NCBI GenBank assembly: GCA_947630115.1
Contig: CANRGG010000013.1
Coordinates: 1-48,375, forward strand
Origin: an uncultured Clostridia bacterium
GTDB taxonomy: Bacteria; Bacillota; Clostridia; Christensenellales; Borkfalkiaceae
DNA length: 48,375 nucleotides
Direction: 5' to 3'
The notes beneath the pieces were generated by a model that saw only the letters and a list, made by a program, of their open reading frames with translations, was not told the DNA's origin and searched no databases. Positions 34,227-42,157 of the stretch are shown here, in pieces. Positions within the stretch are counted from its first letter, which is position 1; the number at the start of each line of letters is the position of its first letter. The position numbers were made by a program, and so were the translations under genes.

Positions 34227-34819
34227 ATATTTCTCAATTTATTAATATATTCCTGCACATTTTCGCAGGTCATCGCGCTGCTCATGACACAAACGCCGCG
34301 CGCGCCCGCGGCTTTCACCGCCCCAGCGTTTTCCGCCGTAATCCCCCCGATCGCAAAGACGGGGATCCTCACCCGCTCGCAGACGCCGCGAAGAAACTCC
34401 AGCCCCCTGCCCGGAAGGCCTTTTTTGCAGTCTGTATCGAAAATGTGCCCCGCGACAATGTAATCGCAGCCGAGCGCCTCGCATTGGAGCGCCTCCGCGA
34501 CGCTGTGGCAGGACGCGCCCAAAACCCGGAACGTCCGCCGCACGCTCGCAAACTGCTCCTCCAAAACGGGGAGCGGCAGCTGGACCGCCTCCGCGCCAAG
34601 CAACTCCGCTTCCTCAAAAAAATTGTGAAGGATTACGGGTGTCCCATAGCGCGCGCAAATGCCCATCGTCTCCCGCGCCAGCGACAAATACTCCTCTTTT
34701 GTCAGGTCTTTTTCGCGCAAAATGAGCGCGGACGGCTTCGCCCGGGCGATCTTTTCGATCCGGGATAGAAAATCTTCTCGGCAAAGCCGACGATCGGTCA
34801 CGCAGAGAACGTCAAACAT
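34223..34819 (-). CDS. TenI/ThiE-like thiamin enzyme
   Basis: A 198-residue paralogue of ThiE (VTDRRLC, ILREKDLT, GASCHSVAEAL, CDYIVAGHIFDTDCKKG, FAIGGITAENA). It lacks the NDD motif of ThiE (here HNFFEE) and has HIFDTDCKKG in place of IFPSPTK, which points to TenI, the thiazole tautomerase that acts between ThiG and ThiE. It overlaps thiH by eight bases and thiE by four. Tautomerase is the better call than a second synthase; the residues that settle it were not compared by alignment. Confidence 0.82.
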   Translation of the reverse strand: MFDVLCVTDRRLCREDFLSRIEKIARAKPSALILREKDLTKEEYLSLARETMGICARYGTPVILHNFFEEAELLGAEAVQLPLPVLEEQFASVRRTFRVLGASCHSVAEALQCEALGCDYIVAGHIFDTDCKKGLPGRGLEFLRGVCERVRIPVFAIGGITAENAGAVKAAGARGVCVMSSAMTCENVQEYINKLRNI

Positions 34820-36062
34820 ACAGATAATCGTTCAGAACGGGCTGCAGACCCTCGTCCTCGATGTCGCGGTACGCCCTTTCGAGGCTTCTGCCGTCGGCGA
34901 TCTCGAACTGTTCATCCCCCTGCTCCGCTGTCTGCGCGCCGCTGTACTTCTTTTCATGGTCGCCGACCCCCGTCGAAACGCCCGCCGAGATCTTCGTCGC
35001 GGCGATCCGGACGATCCCGTTGCGGAATTTCGCGCTCTCGCGCGAGGAGACGGTGATCCCCGCATACGGCAGAAAAATCCGGTAGGCGCAGAGGATCTGG
35101 CAGAGCTGTTTTTCATGCACGTCCATCGGGTTGATCTTGTCGTTGTTGATGATGGGACGAAGGCGCGGACAGGAGAGAGAGATCTCCGCATGCGGGTATT
35201 TGCGCTGCAAAAAGTAGGCATGCAGGGCGGTCGCAAGGGCGTCCTTCCGGAAATCGGAGAGCCCCAACAGCGCCGCAAAGGCGACGCCGCGCATGCCGCC
35301 GAGCAGCGCCCGTTCCTGCGCCTCGAACCGGTACGGAAAGACCCGCTTGTGCCCCAAAAGATGGAGCGTCTCATACTTTGCAGGGTCATACGTCTCCTGA
35401 AAGACGGTGACGTAGTCCGCGCCGCATTCATGGAGATAGCGATATTCGTCGGTGTTGACGGGATAGATCTCGAGCCCGACCATGCGGAAATACTTCCGCG
35501 CGAGCTTGCACGCCTGCCCGATGTATTCAAGGCTGCTCATCGAGCGGCTCTCCCCCGTCAGAAGGAGCACTTCTTCCATGCCGCTCTCCGCAATGATCTT
35601 CATCTCGCGCTCGATCTGCTCCTCGTTCATCTTCATCCGCTTGATATGGTTGTAGCAGTTGAAGCCGCAATAAATGCAATAATTTTCGCAATAATTTGCG
35701 ATATAGAGCGGCGTGAAGAGGTAGACGGTGTTGCCGAAATGCTTGCCCGTTTCGAGGCGGGCGCGCTGCGCCATCCGCTCCAGAAAGGGCTCCGCCGCGG
35801 GCGAAAGAAGGGCTTTGAGGTCCTCAATCGAACAGCGGTCGCGCCCGAGCGCCGCCAGAACGTCCTTTTCGGTGTATTTTGCGGCGTCGAAGGAGTTCAC
35901 CTCGCCCATGACTTTCTCATAGATCCCGGAGTCGATCTTCTCCATGCCGGGAAGATAGGCGGAAGGGTCGGTCCGCGACGACGGATCGTTTTCGAGGCGG
36001 TGTTTTTTCCGGAGCGCCTCTTCGGACAAGAATTCCGAATCCACAAAAAAATTATTTTCCAT
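34812..36062 (-). CDS. thiH: 2-iminoacetate (dehydroglycine) synthase
   Basis: A 416-residue radical SAM enzyme that splits tyrosine into p-cresol and dehydroglycine for thiazole synthesis, the anaerobic alternative to the ThiO glycine oxidase. The cluster motif is C125-x3-C129-x2-C132 (CENYCIYCGF), then LLTGESRS and YPVNTDEYRYLHECGADYVT. The ATG at 36062, two bases after the thiG stop, starts the true protein; the longer frame runs antiparallel through thiG sequence. Oxygen lability fits an anaerobe. Confidence 0.95.
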   Translation of the reverse strand: MENNFFVDSEFLSEEALRKKHRLENDPSSRTDPSAYLPGMEKIDSGIYEKVMGEVNSFDAAKYTEKDVLAALGRDRCSIEDLKALLSPAAEPFLERMAQRARLETGKHFGNTVYLFTPLYIANYCENYCIYCGFNCYNHIKRMKMNEEQIEREMKIIAESGMEEVLLLTGESRSMSSLEYIGQACKLARKYFRMVGLEIYPVNTDEYRYLHECGADYVTVFQETYDPAKYETLHLLGHKRVFPYRFEAQERALLGGMRGVAFAALLGLSDFRKDALATALHAYFLQRKYPHAEISLSCPRLRPIINNDKINPMDVHEKQLCQILCAYRIFLPYAGITVSSRESAKFRNGIVRIAATKISAGVSTGVGDHEKKYSGAQTAEQGDEQFEIADGRSLERAYRDIEDEGLQPVLNDYLYV

Positions 36063-36064
36063 GA

Positions 36065-36832
36065 TCAATCCTGTAAAAAGCCGGTGAGCGGATCGGACGC
36101 GGACGCGCCGCGCGAGAGCACCCTGCCAAGCCCCGAACAATATGCCTGCCGTCCCGCTTCGATCGCCTTTCTGAACGCCGAAGCCATGAGCGGAAGATCC
36201 CCCGCCGTCGCCAGCGCCGTGTTTGCCATGATCGCCGCCGCCCCCATCTCCATCGCCTCGCAAGCCTGGGAGGGTCTGCCGATCCCCGCGTCCACGATGA
36301 CGGGAAGATCGATCTCCTCAACGAGGATCCGAATGAATTCGCGGGTTTCAAGTCCCTTATTGGAGCCGATCGGCGCCGCCAGCGGCATGACCGCCGCCGC
36401 CCCCGCATTGACAAGATCCCGCGCCGCATAGAGGTCGGGATACATGTAGGGAAGGACGACAAATCCCTCCTTGGCGAGGATCTCGCAGGCGCGGACGGTC
36501 TCGTTGTTGTCGGGAAGGAGATATTTCGAATCCCGCATGATCTCGATCTTGACGAAATCGCCGCAGCCGAGCTCTCTCGCGAGCCGCGCGATCCGCACCG
36601 CTTCCTCGGCGTTCCTCGCCCCGCTTGTGTTGGGGAGCAGGGTCACCCCCTTCGGGATATAGTCGAGGATGTTCTCCTTTTCCTTCGTGTTCGCCCGCCG
36701 GACCGCCAGGGTGATGATCTCCGCACCGGCGTCCTTGACCGCCGCCTCGATCAGCCGGAGCGAATACTTCCCCGAGCCGAGGATGAAACGCGAGGAAAAT
36801 TCCCTTCCGCCGATCACAAGTTTATCGTTCAT
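36065..36832 (-). CDS. thiG: Thiazole synthase
   Basis: A 255-residue TIM-barrel enzyme that builds the thiazole ring from deoxyxylulose phosphate, dehydroglycine and ThiS thiocarboxylate. The start [19 protein letters not shown], the catalytic-lysine region [17 protein letters not shown], and [21 protein letters not shown] are diagnostic. It ends two bases before thiH. AGGAATGG gives a weak ribosome site. Confidence 0.96.
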   Translation of the reverse strand: MNDKLVIGGREFSSRFILGSGKYSLRLIEAAVKDAGAEIITLAVRRANTKEKENILDYIPKGVTLLPNTSGARNAEEAVRIARLARELGCGDFVKIEIMRDSKYLLPDNNETVRACEILAKEGFVVLPYMYPDLYAARDLVNAGAAAVMPLAAPIGSNKGLETREFIRILVEEIDLPVIVDAGIGRPSQACEAMEMGAAAIMANTALATAGDLPLMASAFRKAIEAGRQAYCSGLGRVLSRGASASDPLTGFLQD

Positions 36833-36853
36833 ACCATTCCTCCGAAACAGTTT

Positions 36854-37651
36854 TCAATTACAATCTTCATATTCCGCCGCATTTTCGCAAAGAGAGACGA
36901 TCGAGGGCGTCTCGGAACAGACCGCACAGGCGGGATCGCGCCCGCAAAACTCCGCCGTCCGCGCCGTCATCGAGAGCCCGTCGAAATAAAACACCCTGCC
37001 CGTGAGCAGTTCCCCCGCCCCGAGCAAGTATTTGATCGTTTCAAGCGCCTGTACGCCCCCCAGAACCGCCGCAGCGGCTCCCACGATCCCGACAGAGGCG
37101 CAGGTCGCGCCGTGCGGCACAGAGCCGATCAGACACCTTAAACAGGGTCCTTGACCGGGGACGTAGGTCAACGCCTGTCCCGAAAAGCGCACGACCCCCG
37201 CATGGGAATAGGGCTTCTTGCCGAGCACGCAGGCGTCGTTGATGAGAAATTTGGTCCCGAACCGGTCCACGCAGTCAAGGACGAAGTCATACGGCTCGAT
37301 CAGCGCGGCGATATTGGCGGCGTTGACGCGGCCGGGATGAAGTTCCACCTTCACGTCCGGGTTGAGTTCCCCGACGAATTTCCGGGCGGAGTCGGCCTTT
37401 GCCTCCCCCACGCGCGCCGTCGTATGCAGGATCTGCCGCTGGAGGTTGGAAAGTTCCACCCGGTCGCAGTCGGCGATCCCGATTGTGCCGATCCCCGCCG
37501 CCGCCAGATAGGAGATGGCCGCCGAGCCGAGCCCGCCCGCCCCGATGACGAGGACTTTGGCGGACAAAAGTTTTTCCTGCCCCTTCCCGCCGATCTCCTT
37601 CAGGATGAGCTGGCGAGCATAGCGCAGTTTCTGATCGTCTTGAAGCGGCAT
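36854..37651 (-). CDS. thiF: ThiF-type adenylyltransferase
   Basis: A 265-residue E1-like enzyme that adenylates the C-terminus of ThiS with ATP so that sulfur can be added. The nucleotide loop VIGAGGLGSAAISYL (residues ~36-50), DCDRVELSNLQRQ, the Asp of DCVDRFGTK and the zinc cysteines (CLRCLI; CGRDPACAVC) are present. The ATG at 37651 is one base after the thiS stop, with GAGGGG upstream. MoeB has the same fold; the thi context decides. Confidence 0.93.
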   Translation of the reverse strand: MPLQDDQKLRYARQLILKEIGGKGQEKLLSAKVLVIGAGGLGSAAISYLAAAGIGTIGIADCDRVELSNLQRQILHTTARVGEAKADSARKFVGELNPDVKVELHPGRVNAANIAALIEPYDFVLDCVDRFGTKFLINDACVLGKKPYSHAGVVRFSGQALTYVPGQGPCLRCLIGSVPHGATCASVGIVGAAAAVLGGVQALETIKYLLGAGELLTGRVFYFDGLSMTARTAEFCGRDPACAVCSETPSIVSLCENAAEYEDCN

Positions 37652-37652
37652 C

Positions 37653-37847
37653 TCAGCCCCCTCCGACGAAGGAGACGATCTCGACCGTATCGCCGTCGCG
37701 AAGGACGACAGAGCCGATCTGAGACTTTGGCACGATCTGCCCGTTGATCTCCACCGCGATGAAGGCCATGGAATAGTTCGCCGAAGCGAGATAATCGGAA
37801 AGAGTCTCTCCCGCAAGATCGTATTCTTCTCCGTTGATTTTTACCAT
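37653..37847 (-). CDS. thiS: Sulfur carrier protein ThiS
   Basis: A 64-residue ubiquitin-fold protein ending in the essential Gly-Gly (VSFVGGG). ThiF adenylates the terminal glycine, which then carries the thiocarboxylate sulfur to ThiG. AVEINGQIVPKSQ and LRDGDTVEIVSF are typical. It is the first gene of the operon, directly behind the TPP riboswitch terminator. Confidence 0.96.
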   Translation of the reverse strand: MVKINGEEYDLAGETLSDYLASANYSMAFIAVEINGQIVPKSQIGSVVLRDGDTVEIVSFVGGG

Positions 37848-37861
37848 AAAAACTCCAAAAA

Positions 37862-37883
37862 CGGGCTTCCTTTCGGAAACCCG
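37862..37883 (-). terminator. Riboswitch-controlled terminator
   Basis: CGGGTTTCC and GGAAGCCCG (37875-37883 and 37862-37870) pair around GAAA and are followed by TTTTTGG on the minus strand. It lies between the TPP aptamer and thiS, so TPP binding should cause early termination. Confidence 0.85.
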
Positions 37884-37895
37884 CGACTTCTGTAT

Positions 37896-37981
37896 TGCTT
37901 CCTTACGTTGGGATTATCCAAATCAAGTTTCAGGTCGAAGGTCGCACCTTCCTCTCAGCCTGTGATACAAGCTCCCCTGCA
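37896..37981 (-). ncRNA. TPP riboswitch
   Basis: On the minus strand the aptamer reads GGGGAGC, CTGAGA (37953-37958), ACCTGA (37930-37935), GGATAAT (37913-37919) and AACGTAAGGAAGC, the conserved THI-box elements in order. It senses thiamin pyrophosphate and controls the eight-gene thi operon through the terminator at 37862-37883. Confidence 0.95.
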
Positions 37982-38000
37982 ATGTTCTGTTGTTGTTTGT

Positions 38001-38029
38001 ATTATAACAGGGCGGAAGAAAAAAAGCAA
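38001..38029 (-). promoter_or_regulatory. Promoter of the thiamin operon
   Basis: TTGCTT (38024-38029), 17-base spacer, TATAAT (38001-38006), about 14 bases ahead of the aptamer. Confidence 0.8.
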
Positions 38030-38088
38030 GTCTTTTTCGGAACTTGCGAAAAAATATTCCGCTTCCCCGCCGCCCGTCCGCGATTTCC

Positions 38089-38117
38089 TTGACTTTTTTC
38101 CCGCTTTGTCGTATCAT
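38089..38117 (+). promoter_or_regulatory. Promoter of the small membrane protein gene
   Basis: TTGACT (38089-38094), 17-base spacer, TATCAT (38112-38117), with GGGAGG before the ATG. Confidence 0.75.
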
Positions 38118-38137
38118 GATCGCAAGGGAGGCAAAGC

Positions 38138-38524
38138 ATGGAAAACCGAATGCGCGCGAGCCTGAAACTTTTTCTGACCGTTCTTTTCCTCAGTTGTCTG
38201 CTCGGAGGAGCCGCCGCCGCGCTCTGCCTGTTCCTGCTTCCGGAGCGCGATACGGCGGAGCGGACCGTCGCGATCGTTTTCATCGCGCTGTACGCCTTCT
38301 TTCTCCTGCCCGATCTCATGCTTGCGGTCGAATATTTCGCGTCGCGGGCGGATCGGATCCCGGCGCAGAGAAGTTTTTGGATCGGTTATTACTTCGGCGA
38401 TCTGATCGCGATCGTCCTCTTTCTCCTTGCGCCCATCTCGGGCACGATCTGGTTTCTTCTCACTTTTGCCAAATTGATCGGGAACCGCAAACGGGATAAG
38501 AGCGACACTTTTGAAGATCTTTGA
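38138..38524 (+). CDS. Small four-helix membrane protein
   Basis: A 128-residue integral membrane protein with about four helices (LFLTVLFLSCLLGGAAAALCLF; VAIVFIALYAFFLLPDLMLAV; SFWIGYYFGDLIAIVLFLL; SGTIWFLLTFAKLI) and a basic C-terminus (GNRKRDKS). I do not recognise a family. It has its own promoter, diverging from the thi operon, and GGGAGG as ribosome site. The cupin gene follows 27 bases later, so the two are probably one operon. Confidence 0.7.
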   Translation: MENRMRASLKLFLTVLFLSCLLGGAAAALCLFLLPERDTAERTVAIVFIALYAFFLLPDLMLAVEYFASRADRIPAQRSFWIGYYFGDLIAIVLFLLAPISGTIWFLLTFAKLIGNRKRDKSDTFEDL

Positions 38525-38551
38525 AAAAAATTTAGATAAAGGAGCATAAAC

Positions 38552-38881
38552 ATGATTGATTTCAGCAAAATCGAAGAGGAAAAAATCCCGAACATGCGCG
38601 GCGGCGAAGGTGTGGCGCGCGTCAAGAGATATGCGGATGATCTCGTGAAGGTCATGCAGATCACGCTCGAGAAGGGCTGCTCGATCGGGCTGCACCGGCA
38701 TGAGAGCGATCTGGAAGTGATCTATGCGATCTCCGGCGAGGCGGTCTGCACGCTGGACGGGAAAGACGAGTACATCCGTGCGGGGCAGTGCCATTATTGT
38801 CCCCGCGGGAGCGCGCATATGGAGAAAAACATTTCGGACGAGCCGTTCGTGATGTTGGCCGTCGTCCCGAAAATTTCCTGA
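38552..38881 (+). CDS. Cupin-fold protein
   Basis: A 109-residue single-domain cupin. Motif 1 reads GCSIGLHRHESDLEVIYAISGE (two histidines and a glutamate as metal ligands) and motif 2 GQCHYCPRGSAHME. Such small cupins bind a metal and often a sugar or small acid; the substrate is unknown. AAAGGAG precedes the start. It follows a small membrane protein gene. Confidence 0.85.
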   Translation: MIDFSKIEEEKIPNMRGGEGVARVKRYADDLVKVMQITLEKGCSIGLHRHESDLEVIYAISGEAVCTLDGKDEYIRAGQCHYCPRGSAHMEKNISDEPFVMLAVVPKIS

Positions 38882-39024
38882 CGCCACGTCATTGCGCTGA
38901 ACTGCGGTCAAATAGATTCATTTCGCCAACCGTCGGTCAAAATGATCCGCCCGACCGTCCATTTCAACGCCTTACCAGCCAAAATGATCAGCTCATTAAA
39001 GAAAGTCGATCGGATTACGAACCA

Positions 39025-39064
39025 AAGGGCCGCCGCGCCTTGCAAGCAAGGCGCGGCGGCCCTT
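39025..39064. repeat. Perfect 19-bp inverted repeat with AA centre
   Basis: AAGGGCCGCCGCGCCTTGC (39025-39043) is exactly complementary to 39046-39064. It is extremely GC-rich and lacks a proper T-run. Degenerate CCATTTGGCCCTT words follow at 39064-39105. It could be a terminator for the cupin operon (140 bases downstream) or a mobile repeat. Confidence 0.65.
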
Positions 39065-39205
39065 CCATTTGGCCCTTCCATTTGACCATTCCATTTGGCC
39101 CTTCTTTGACCATTCGTTTCGTTCGTGACGCATTTCACGGCGCCCCAAAATCCATTTCACGGCGTCCAAACTTCGTTGCCGCCCGCAGCACGTCGCAGCG
39201 GCCGC

Positions 39206-39322
39206 TCAGTCCTCTTTCGATTCTTGCAAATCAGCCAAAACGCGGTCGGAAACTTCGATCAAGTCCGCGATCGCATAGATCAGCCCCGTCAAATGCGCCA
39301 AAAGTTCATTCAATGGTTCCAT
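39206..39322 (-). CDS. Possible 38-residue small protein
   Basis: An ATG preceded by AAGGGGGGAAACACAA opens a 39-codon frame (MEPLNELLAHLTG to DLQESKED). The predicted protein is an amphipathic acidic helix with Leu/Ile/Val every three to four residues. It has no recognised family. The strong ribosome site is the best support; it sits in a gene-poor region. Confidence 0.4.
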   Translation of the reverse strand: MEPLNELLAHLTGLIYAIADLIEVSDRVLADLQESKED

Positions 39323-39411
39323 TTGTGTTTCCCCCCTTATTTTTTCTTTTGTATGAAAAACTGCCCGACCTTCCTCAGCTCACACCTGAAAAACGGAGGC
39401 GCGGGGTTGAA

Positions 39412-39458
39412 AAAAACGGCAGACAAAGAAATCGTTGCGATCCCCGTCAGCCGTTTTT
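39412..39458. terminator. Terminator-like hairpin
   Basis: AAAAACGGCAGAC (39412-39424) pairs with GTCAGCCGTTTTT (39446-39458) with one mismatch and has a T-run on both strands. Confidence 0.55.
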
Positions 39459-39603
39459 CCTCGCCGCATGGCGAAATCAGAGCCCACAGCCGCCGAAATT
39501 CAAAAAATCAACGCAGTTTCCGATGTTTCGATCGGAAGATTTACGCGTTCATTCTAACATGGACGCCCTCATCCGTCTGTATCATCGTAGTAATTTTTTG
39601 TGT
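39412..39603 (-). ncRNA. Candidate small RNA
   Basis: TTGCAA (39633-39638), an 18-base spacer and TATAAA (39609-39614) form a promoter on the minus strand, and a terminator ends at 39412, giving a ~190-base transcript. Inside only a 14-codon frame is found. This is a structural guess with no family match. Confidence 0.25.
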
Positions 39604-39663
39604 CGAATTTTATATCATTTCGGCGAATTTTGTTGCAATTTGTAATTTTTGCGTCAATTCTCC

Positions 39664-40179
39664 TTAATAATCATAGATAAAATTGCCGTTCGCGTCAAAC
39701 AAAACGATGTCGGAGAGAATTTCTTGCCACTCGCTGTCATCCATTTTGAAATGCACCCTGCCGCGCCAGAACCGCTGCTCTCCATTGATCGGATAACCGG
39801 CCTCCAAAGCATGAAATTGATCGAGATCATAAATATAATTATGAGCAACTTCAGTCATATCTTTGTAATTTTCCTCTAATTCCGTAGATGAATAGAGAAA
39901 AACATGCAAAGAGATCGTTGCGGGAAAGAGTGTAAATTCATTTGTAGCCACCGCTTTGATGACCCCGTTCTCACTTCTCAATACAATAGAAATCTTTGTA
40001 AGCAATCCCATCGGTTCAACTTCCGAGTTTTCCGATTCAAGCGGGATCTCAGCTTCTTTCACTTCTTCTGCTTCTGCCGCGTGAGCGACATTGTGAGGCA
40101 ATCCGACGCAGAGAAACGCCAACATAAGCGCAAACGCCGTGCAAAGGACCGCCAAAAGTGCTTTCTTTGTTTTTGTCAT
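39664..40179 (-). CDS. Secreted protein of unknown function
   Basis: A 171-residue protein with a typical signal peptide (KTKKALLAVLCTAFALMLAFL, cleavage near AHAA). The mature part has ISIVLRSENGVIKAVATNEF and ends WQEILSDIVLFDANGNFIYDY; no family is recognised. AGGAGGTCAC precedes the ATG. It lies 60 bases after the XRE-membrane regulator and may be its target or partner. Confidence 0.65.
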   Translation of the reverse strand: MTKTKKALLAVLCTAFALMLAFLCVGLPHNVAHAAEAEEVKEAEIPLESENSEVEPMGLLTKISIVLRSENGVIKAVATNEFTLFPATISLHVFLYSSTELEENYKDMTEVAHNYIYDLDQFHALEAGYPINGEQRFWRGRVHFKMDDSEWQEILSDIVLFDANGNFIYDY

Positions 40180-40239
40180 AAGTGTGACCTCCTAAAAATT
40201 TTGCCTAAATTCTACCTGGGAAGCCATATAAATTCTGTT

Positions 40240-40866
40240 TCAAATTGAATTATTTTGTGTCATTTCGGTGCCGTCTGATACATTTTTTCGCTTATTCCTA
40301 ATTTTCCTGATCACGAAAAAAAGAACCAAACCCAATATGAAAAGAGAAAGGATAAACAGAAAAAGAAGCCAAAAAAGAGTTTTACTATTTATGTGCAAAT
40401 AAAATAAGTTTTTATATCCATATCCCCTCGCTGTCAAAACAATGACTACTATTACAAAAAGCCCCGCCGCAACCGAAATCGTATAAGGTAAAATCCTTTT
40501 GCTGCGTTTTGGGACGGGTTTTCTGGGCGGATAGCGATCCATCAATCCAAACGTGTTTGAAAAAAGACTCTCATCCTGAAAAAACGCTGCCCCAGAATAA
40601 ATCGCCGCCTCGGATTTCCCTCTTTCCAGCGAGATCTCCGAGGCGGCAATCGCTATGTCATTTTCATCTTGTTCAATTTCTTCTGTATTTTCCTCGGTAG
40701 GCAGTCCGTATTTTGAAATCAAAATCTCCATTTGCCGAGGCTTCGGATTGCTCGTGCCTTTTTCCCAACGGCACACAGTGGAGCGAGAAATATCAAGTTT
40801 TTCCGCGAATTTCTCCTGAGAAAGATGATGCTCCCGCCGCACTTGCTTTATCTTTTCGCTCAACAT
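40240..40866 (-). CDS. XRE-family regulator with membrane domain
   Basis: A 208-residue protein. The N-terminal HTH_XRE domain (EKIKQVRREHHLSQEKFAEK, LDISRSTVCRWEKGTSNPKP) is followed by an acidic linker and two membrane helices (TISVAAGLFVIVVIVLTARG and LFWLLFLFILSLFILGLVLF), with a basic end. The ATG at 40866 fits the domain start; a longer frame would read through the promoter. A palindrome in the promoter spacer suggests that it represses itself. The architecture matches 23820-24398. Confidence 0.75.
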   Translation of the reverse strand: MLSEKIKQVRREHHLSQEKFAEKLDISRSTVCRWEKGTSNPKPRQMEILISKYGLPTEENTEEIEQDENDIAIAASEISLERGKSEAAIYSGAAFFQDESLFSNTFGLMDRYPPRKPVPKRSKRILPYTISVAAGLFVIVVIVLTARGYGYKNLFYLHINSKTLFWLLFLFILSLFILGLVLFFVIRKIRNKRKNVSDGTEMTQNNSI

Positions 40867-40907
40867 GCTTCGCGTTTTCCTTTTCAACAATAAAAATATT
40901 GTAAGAA

Positions 40908-40936
40908 AATATATCACGAAACTTCGTGATTGTCAA
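40908..40936 (-). promoter_or_regulatory. Promoter with operator in the spacer
   Basis: TTGACA (40931-40936), a 17-base spacer and TATATT (40908-40913). The perfect palindrome ATCACGAA-AC-TTCGTGAT (40913-40930) fills the spacer, so a bound dimer would block RNA polymerase. Confidence 0.85.
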
Positions 40937-41149
40937 GATACAGATAAAAGGCGCAATGTTTTCTCCTACATTTTAGAATAAATTTGTCTAAAATGCCTCT
41001 TCTTTGTTCAATATTTAACGATTTTTCGGCAAATCCCGTCATTTTTCGGAGCTTTTCGCCCCTTTGCAAGCGCCATTTCAACTCTGTTTTTTGACCGTAT
41101 TTTGTTTCAAAATTTGCTTCTCTGCGCCAATTTGCTTCCAGGCGCGCCG

Positions 41150-41780
41150 TTGCAAGCTTTGGTGGCTGTCTATACTTTCTTGTACATTCAAAGCCGCATT
41201 GCCCATTTGCAAGAAACGCGACTTCATCCGCTTAAAGCCTCGATGGCCTGTTCGCAAGCCCGACGATTGCCCTTACCGTTTCACTTTTGATCCTTGGCTT
41301 TCTTGACGCTTCCACGGCCGCTCGAAACTCTCGACAATTTCGGGGCGCTTCTCGGACACCTGCCCGCCTCCTAAACTCCTCAAATCCAAGCTCGGTTCGT
41401 CCGTTCAAAGCCCTGTTGCCCGTTCGCGAGCCCGACGATTACCCTTGCCTTCTCGCTTTGGATCCTTGGCTTTCTCGACATTCCTACGACCGCTCGGAAC
41501 TATCGACTACTTCGGCGCTCCCTACGGCCGCTTGCCCACCTCCTGAACTCCTCAAATCCAAGCTGGATTTTTTGTCCGCACAATGCGCTGTTGCCAATTC
41601 GCGAGTTCAGCGGTTGCCCTTACCTTCTCGCTTTAGATACTTGGCGATCTCGACGTTTCCACAGTCCCTCAAACGCGCGGCCATTTCGGCGCATTCTCGG
41701 ACACCTGCCCGCCTCTTGAACGCCTCGGAAAAGTCTGAGTCATTCGTCCGTTCAAAGCCCCGGCGCGCACCACTCCTTTT
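41150..41780. repeat. Degenerate ~175-bp tandem repeats
   Basis: About four diverged units can be aligned by eye, starting near 41150, 41291, 41463 and 41639. Each carries TTCAAAGCC, a block ending CCCTTGCCTTCTCGC-like and a block GGCCGCTC. The unit is ~142-176 bp. No gene in 40937-41923 is credible, though a plus-strand frame stays open by chance. Smaller related pieces (GCGCCATTTCAAC) occur near 44200 and 39000. Confidence 0.65.
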
Positions 41781-41923
41781 CTATCAGCCCAATTTCGTTC
41801 ACCTTACAAATTTATTCGACCCGCGGACCGGCTCGGCGATAATGCCCCTTGTCCGCCTCTTGAAGGCTTTGACGCGACCGCTTTTTCTGCAACAGGCGCA
41901 ACTCAAGCCCCGGGACCGTTATG

Positions 41924-41963
41924 AAAAAGAGGGACGGAAATTCTTCATTTCCGTCCCTCTTTT
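41924..41963 (-). terminator. Terminator of tRNA-Trp
   Basis: A 16-17-bp stem (AAAAAGAGGGACGGAAA at 41924-41940 with its complement at 41948-41964) closes on a seven-base loop right after the tRNA CCA, with T-run. Confidence 0.85.
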
Positions 41964-42038
41964 TGGCAGGGGAGACGCGACTCGAACACGCAACAGACGG
42001 TTTTGGAGACCGTTGCTCTACCATTGAACTACTCCCCT
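41964..42038 (-). tRNA. tRNA-Trp (CCA)
   Basis: Read on the minus strand: acceptor AGGGGAG pairs with CTCCCCT, D-arm TAGTTCAATGGTAGAGCA, anticodon stem ACGGT with loop CTCCAAA (anticodon CCA), T-arm GTGTTCGAGTC and an encoded CCA. All seven acceptor pairs are Watson-Crick. It has its own promoter and terminator. Confidence 0.97.
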
Positions 42039-42051
42039 AAAAGACGCTATC

Positions 42052-42080
42052 ATTATATAATATTCTTCGGAATTCGTCAA
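42052..42080 (-). promoter_or_regulatory. Promoter of tRNA-Trp
   Basis: TTGACG (42075-42080), 17-base spacer, TATAAT (42052-42057), 13 bases before the tRNA. Confidence 0.85.
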
Positions 42081-42157
42081 CGATTTTTCGGGTTTTTCCT
42101 CGATCTTCCGCGGAAAATTTTTCTTCCTTCCATCGTCGAAAACCGCCCCAAATCGAA

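Noticed and set aside
36854-37651. moeB (molybdopterin) instead of thiF
   Set aside because: The fold is the same, but thiS immediately precedes it and no moa/moe genes are present.
38114-38911. 265-codon minus-strand frame over the membrane protein and cupin genes
   Set aside because: The plus-strand genes have promoters, ribosome sites and motifs; this frame has none.
41287-42027. Long plus-strand open frame over the 41-kb repeats (246 codons)
   Set aside because: No ribosome site, Arg/Pro/Ser/Leu-rich chance composition, and its end runs antisense through tRNA-Trp.
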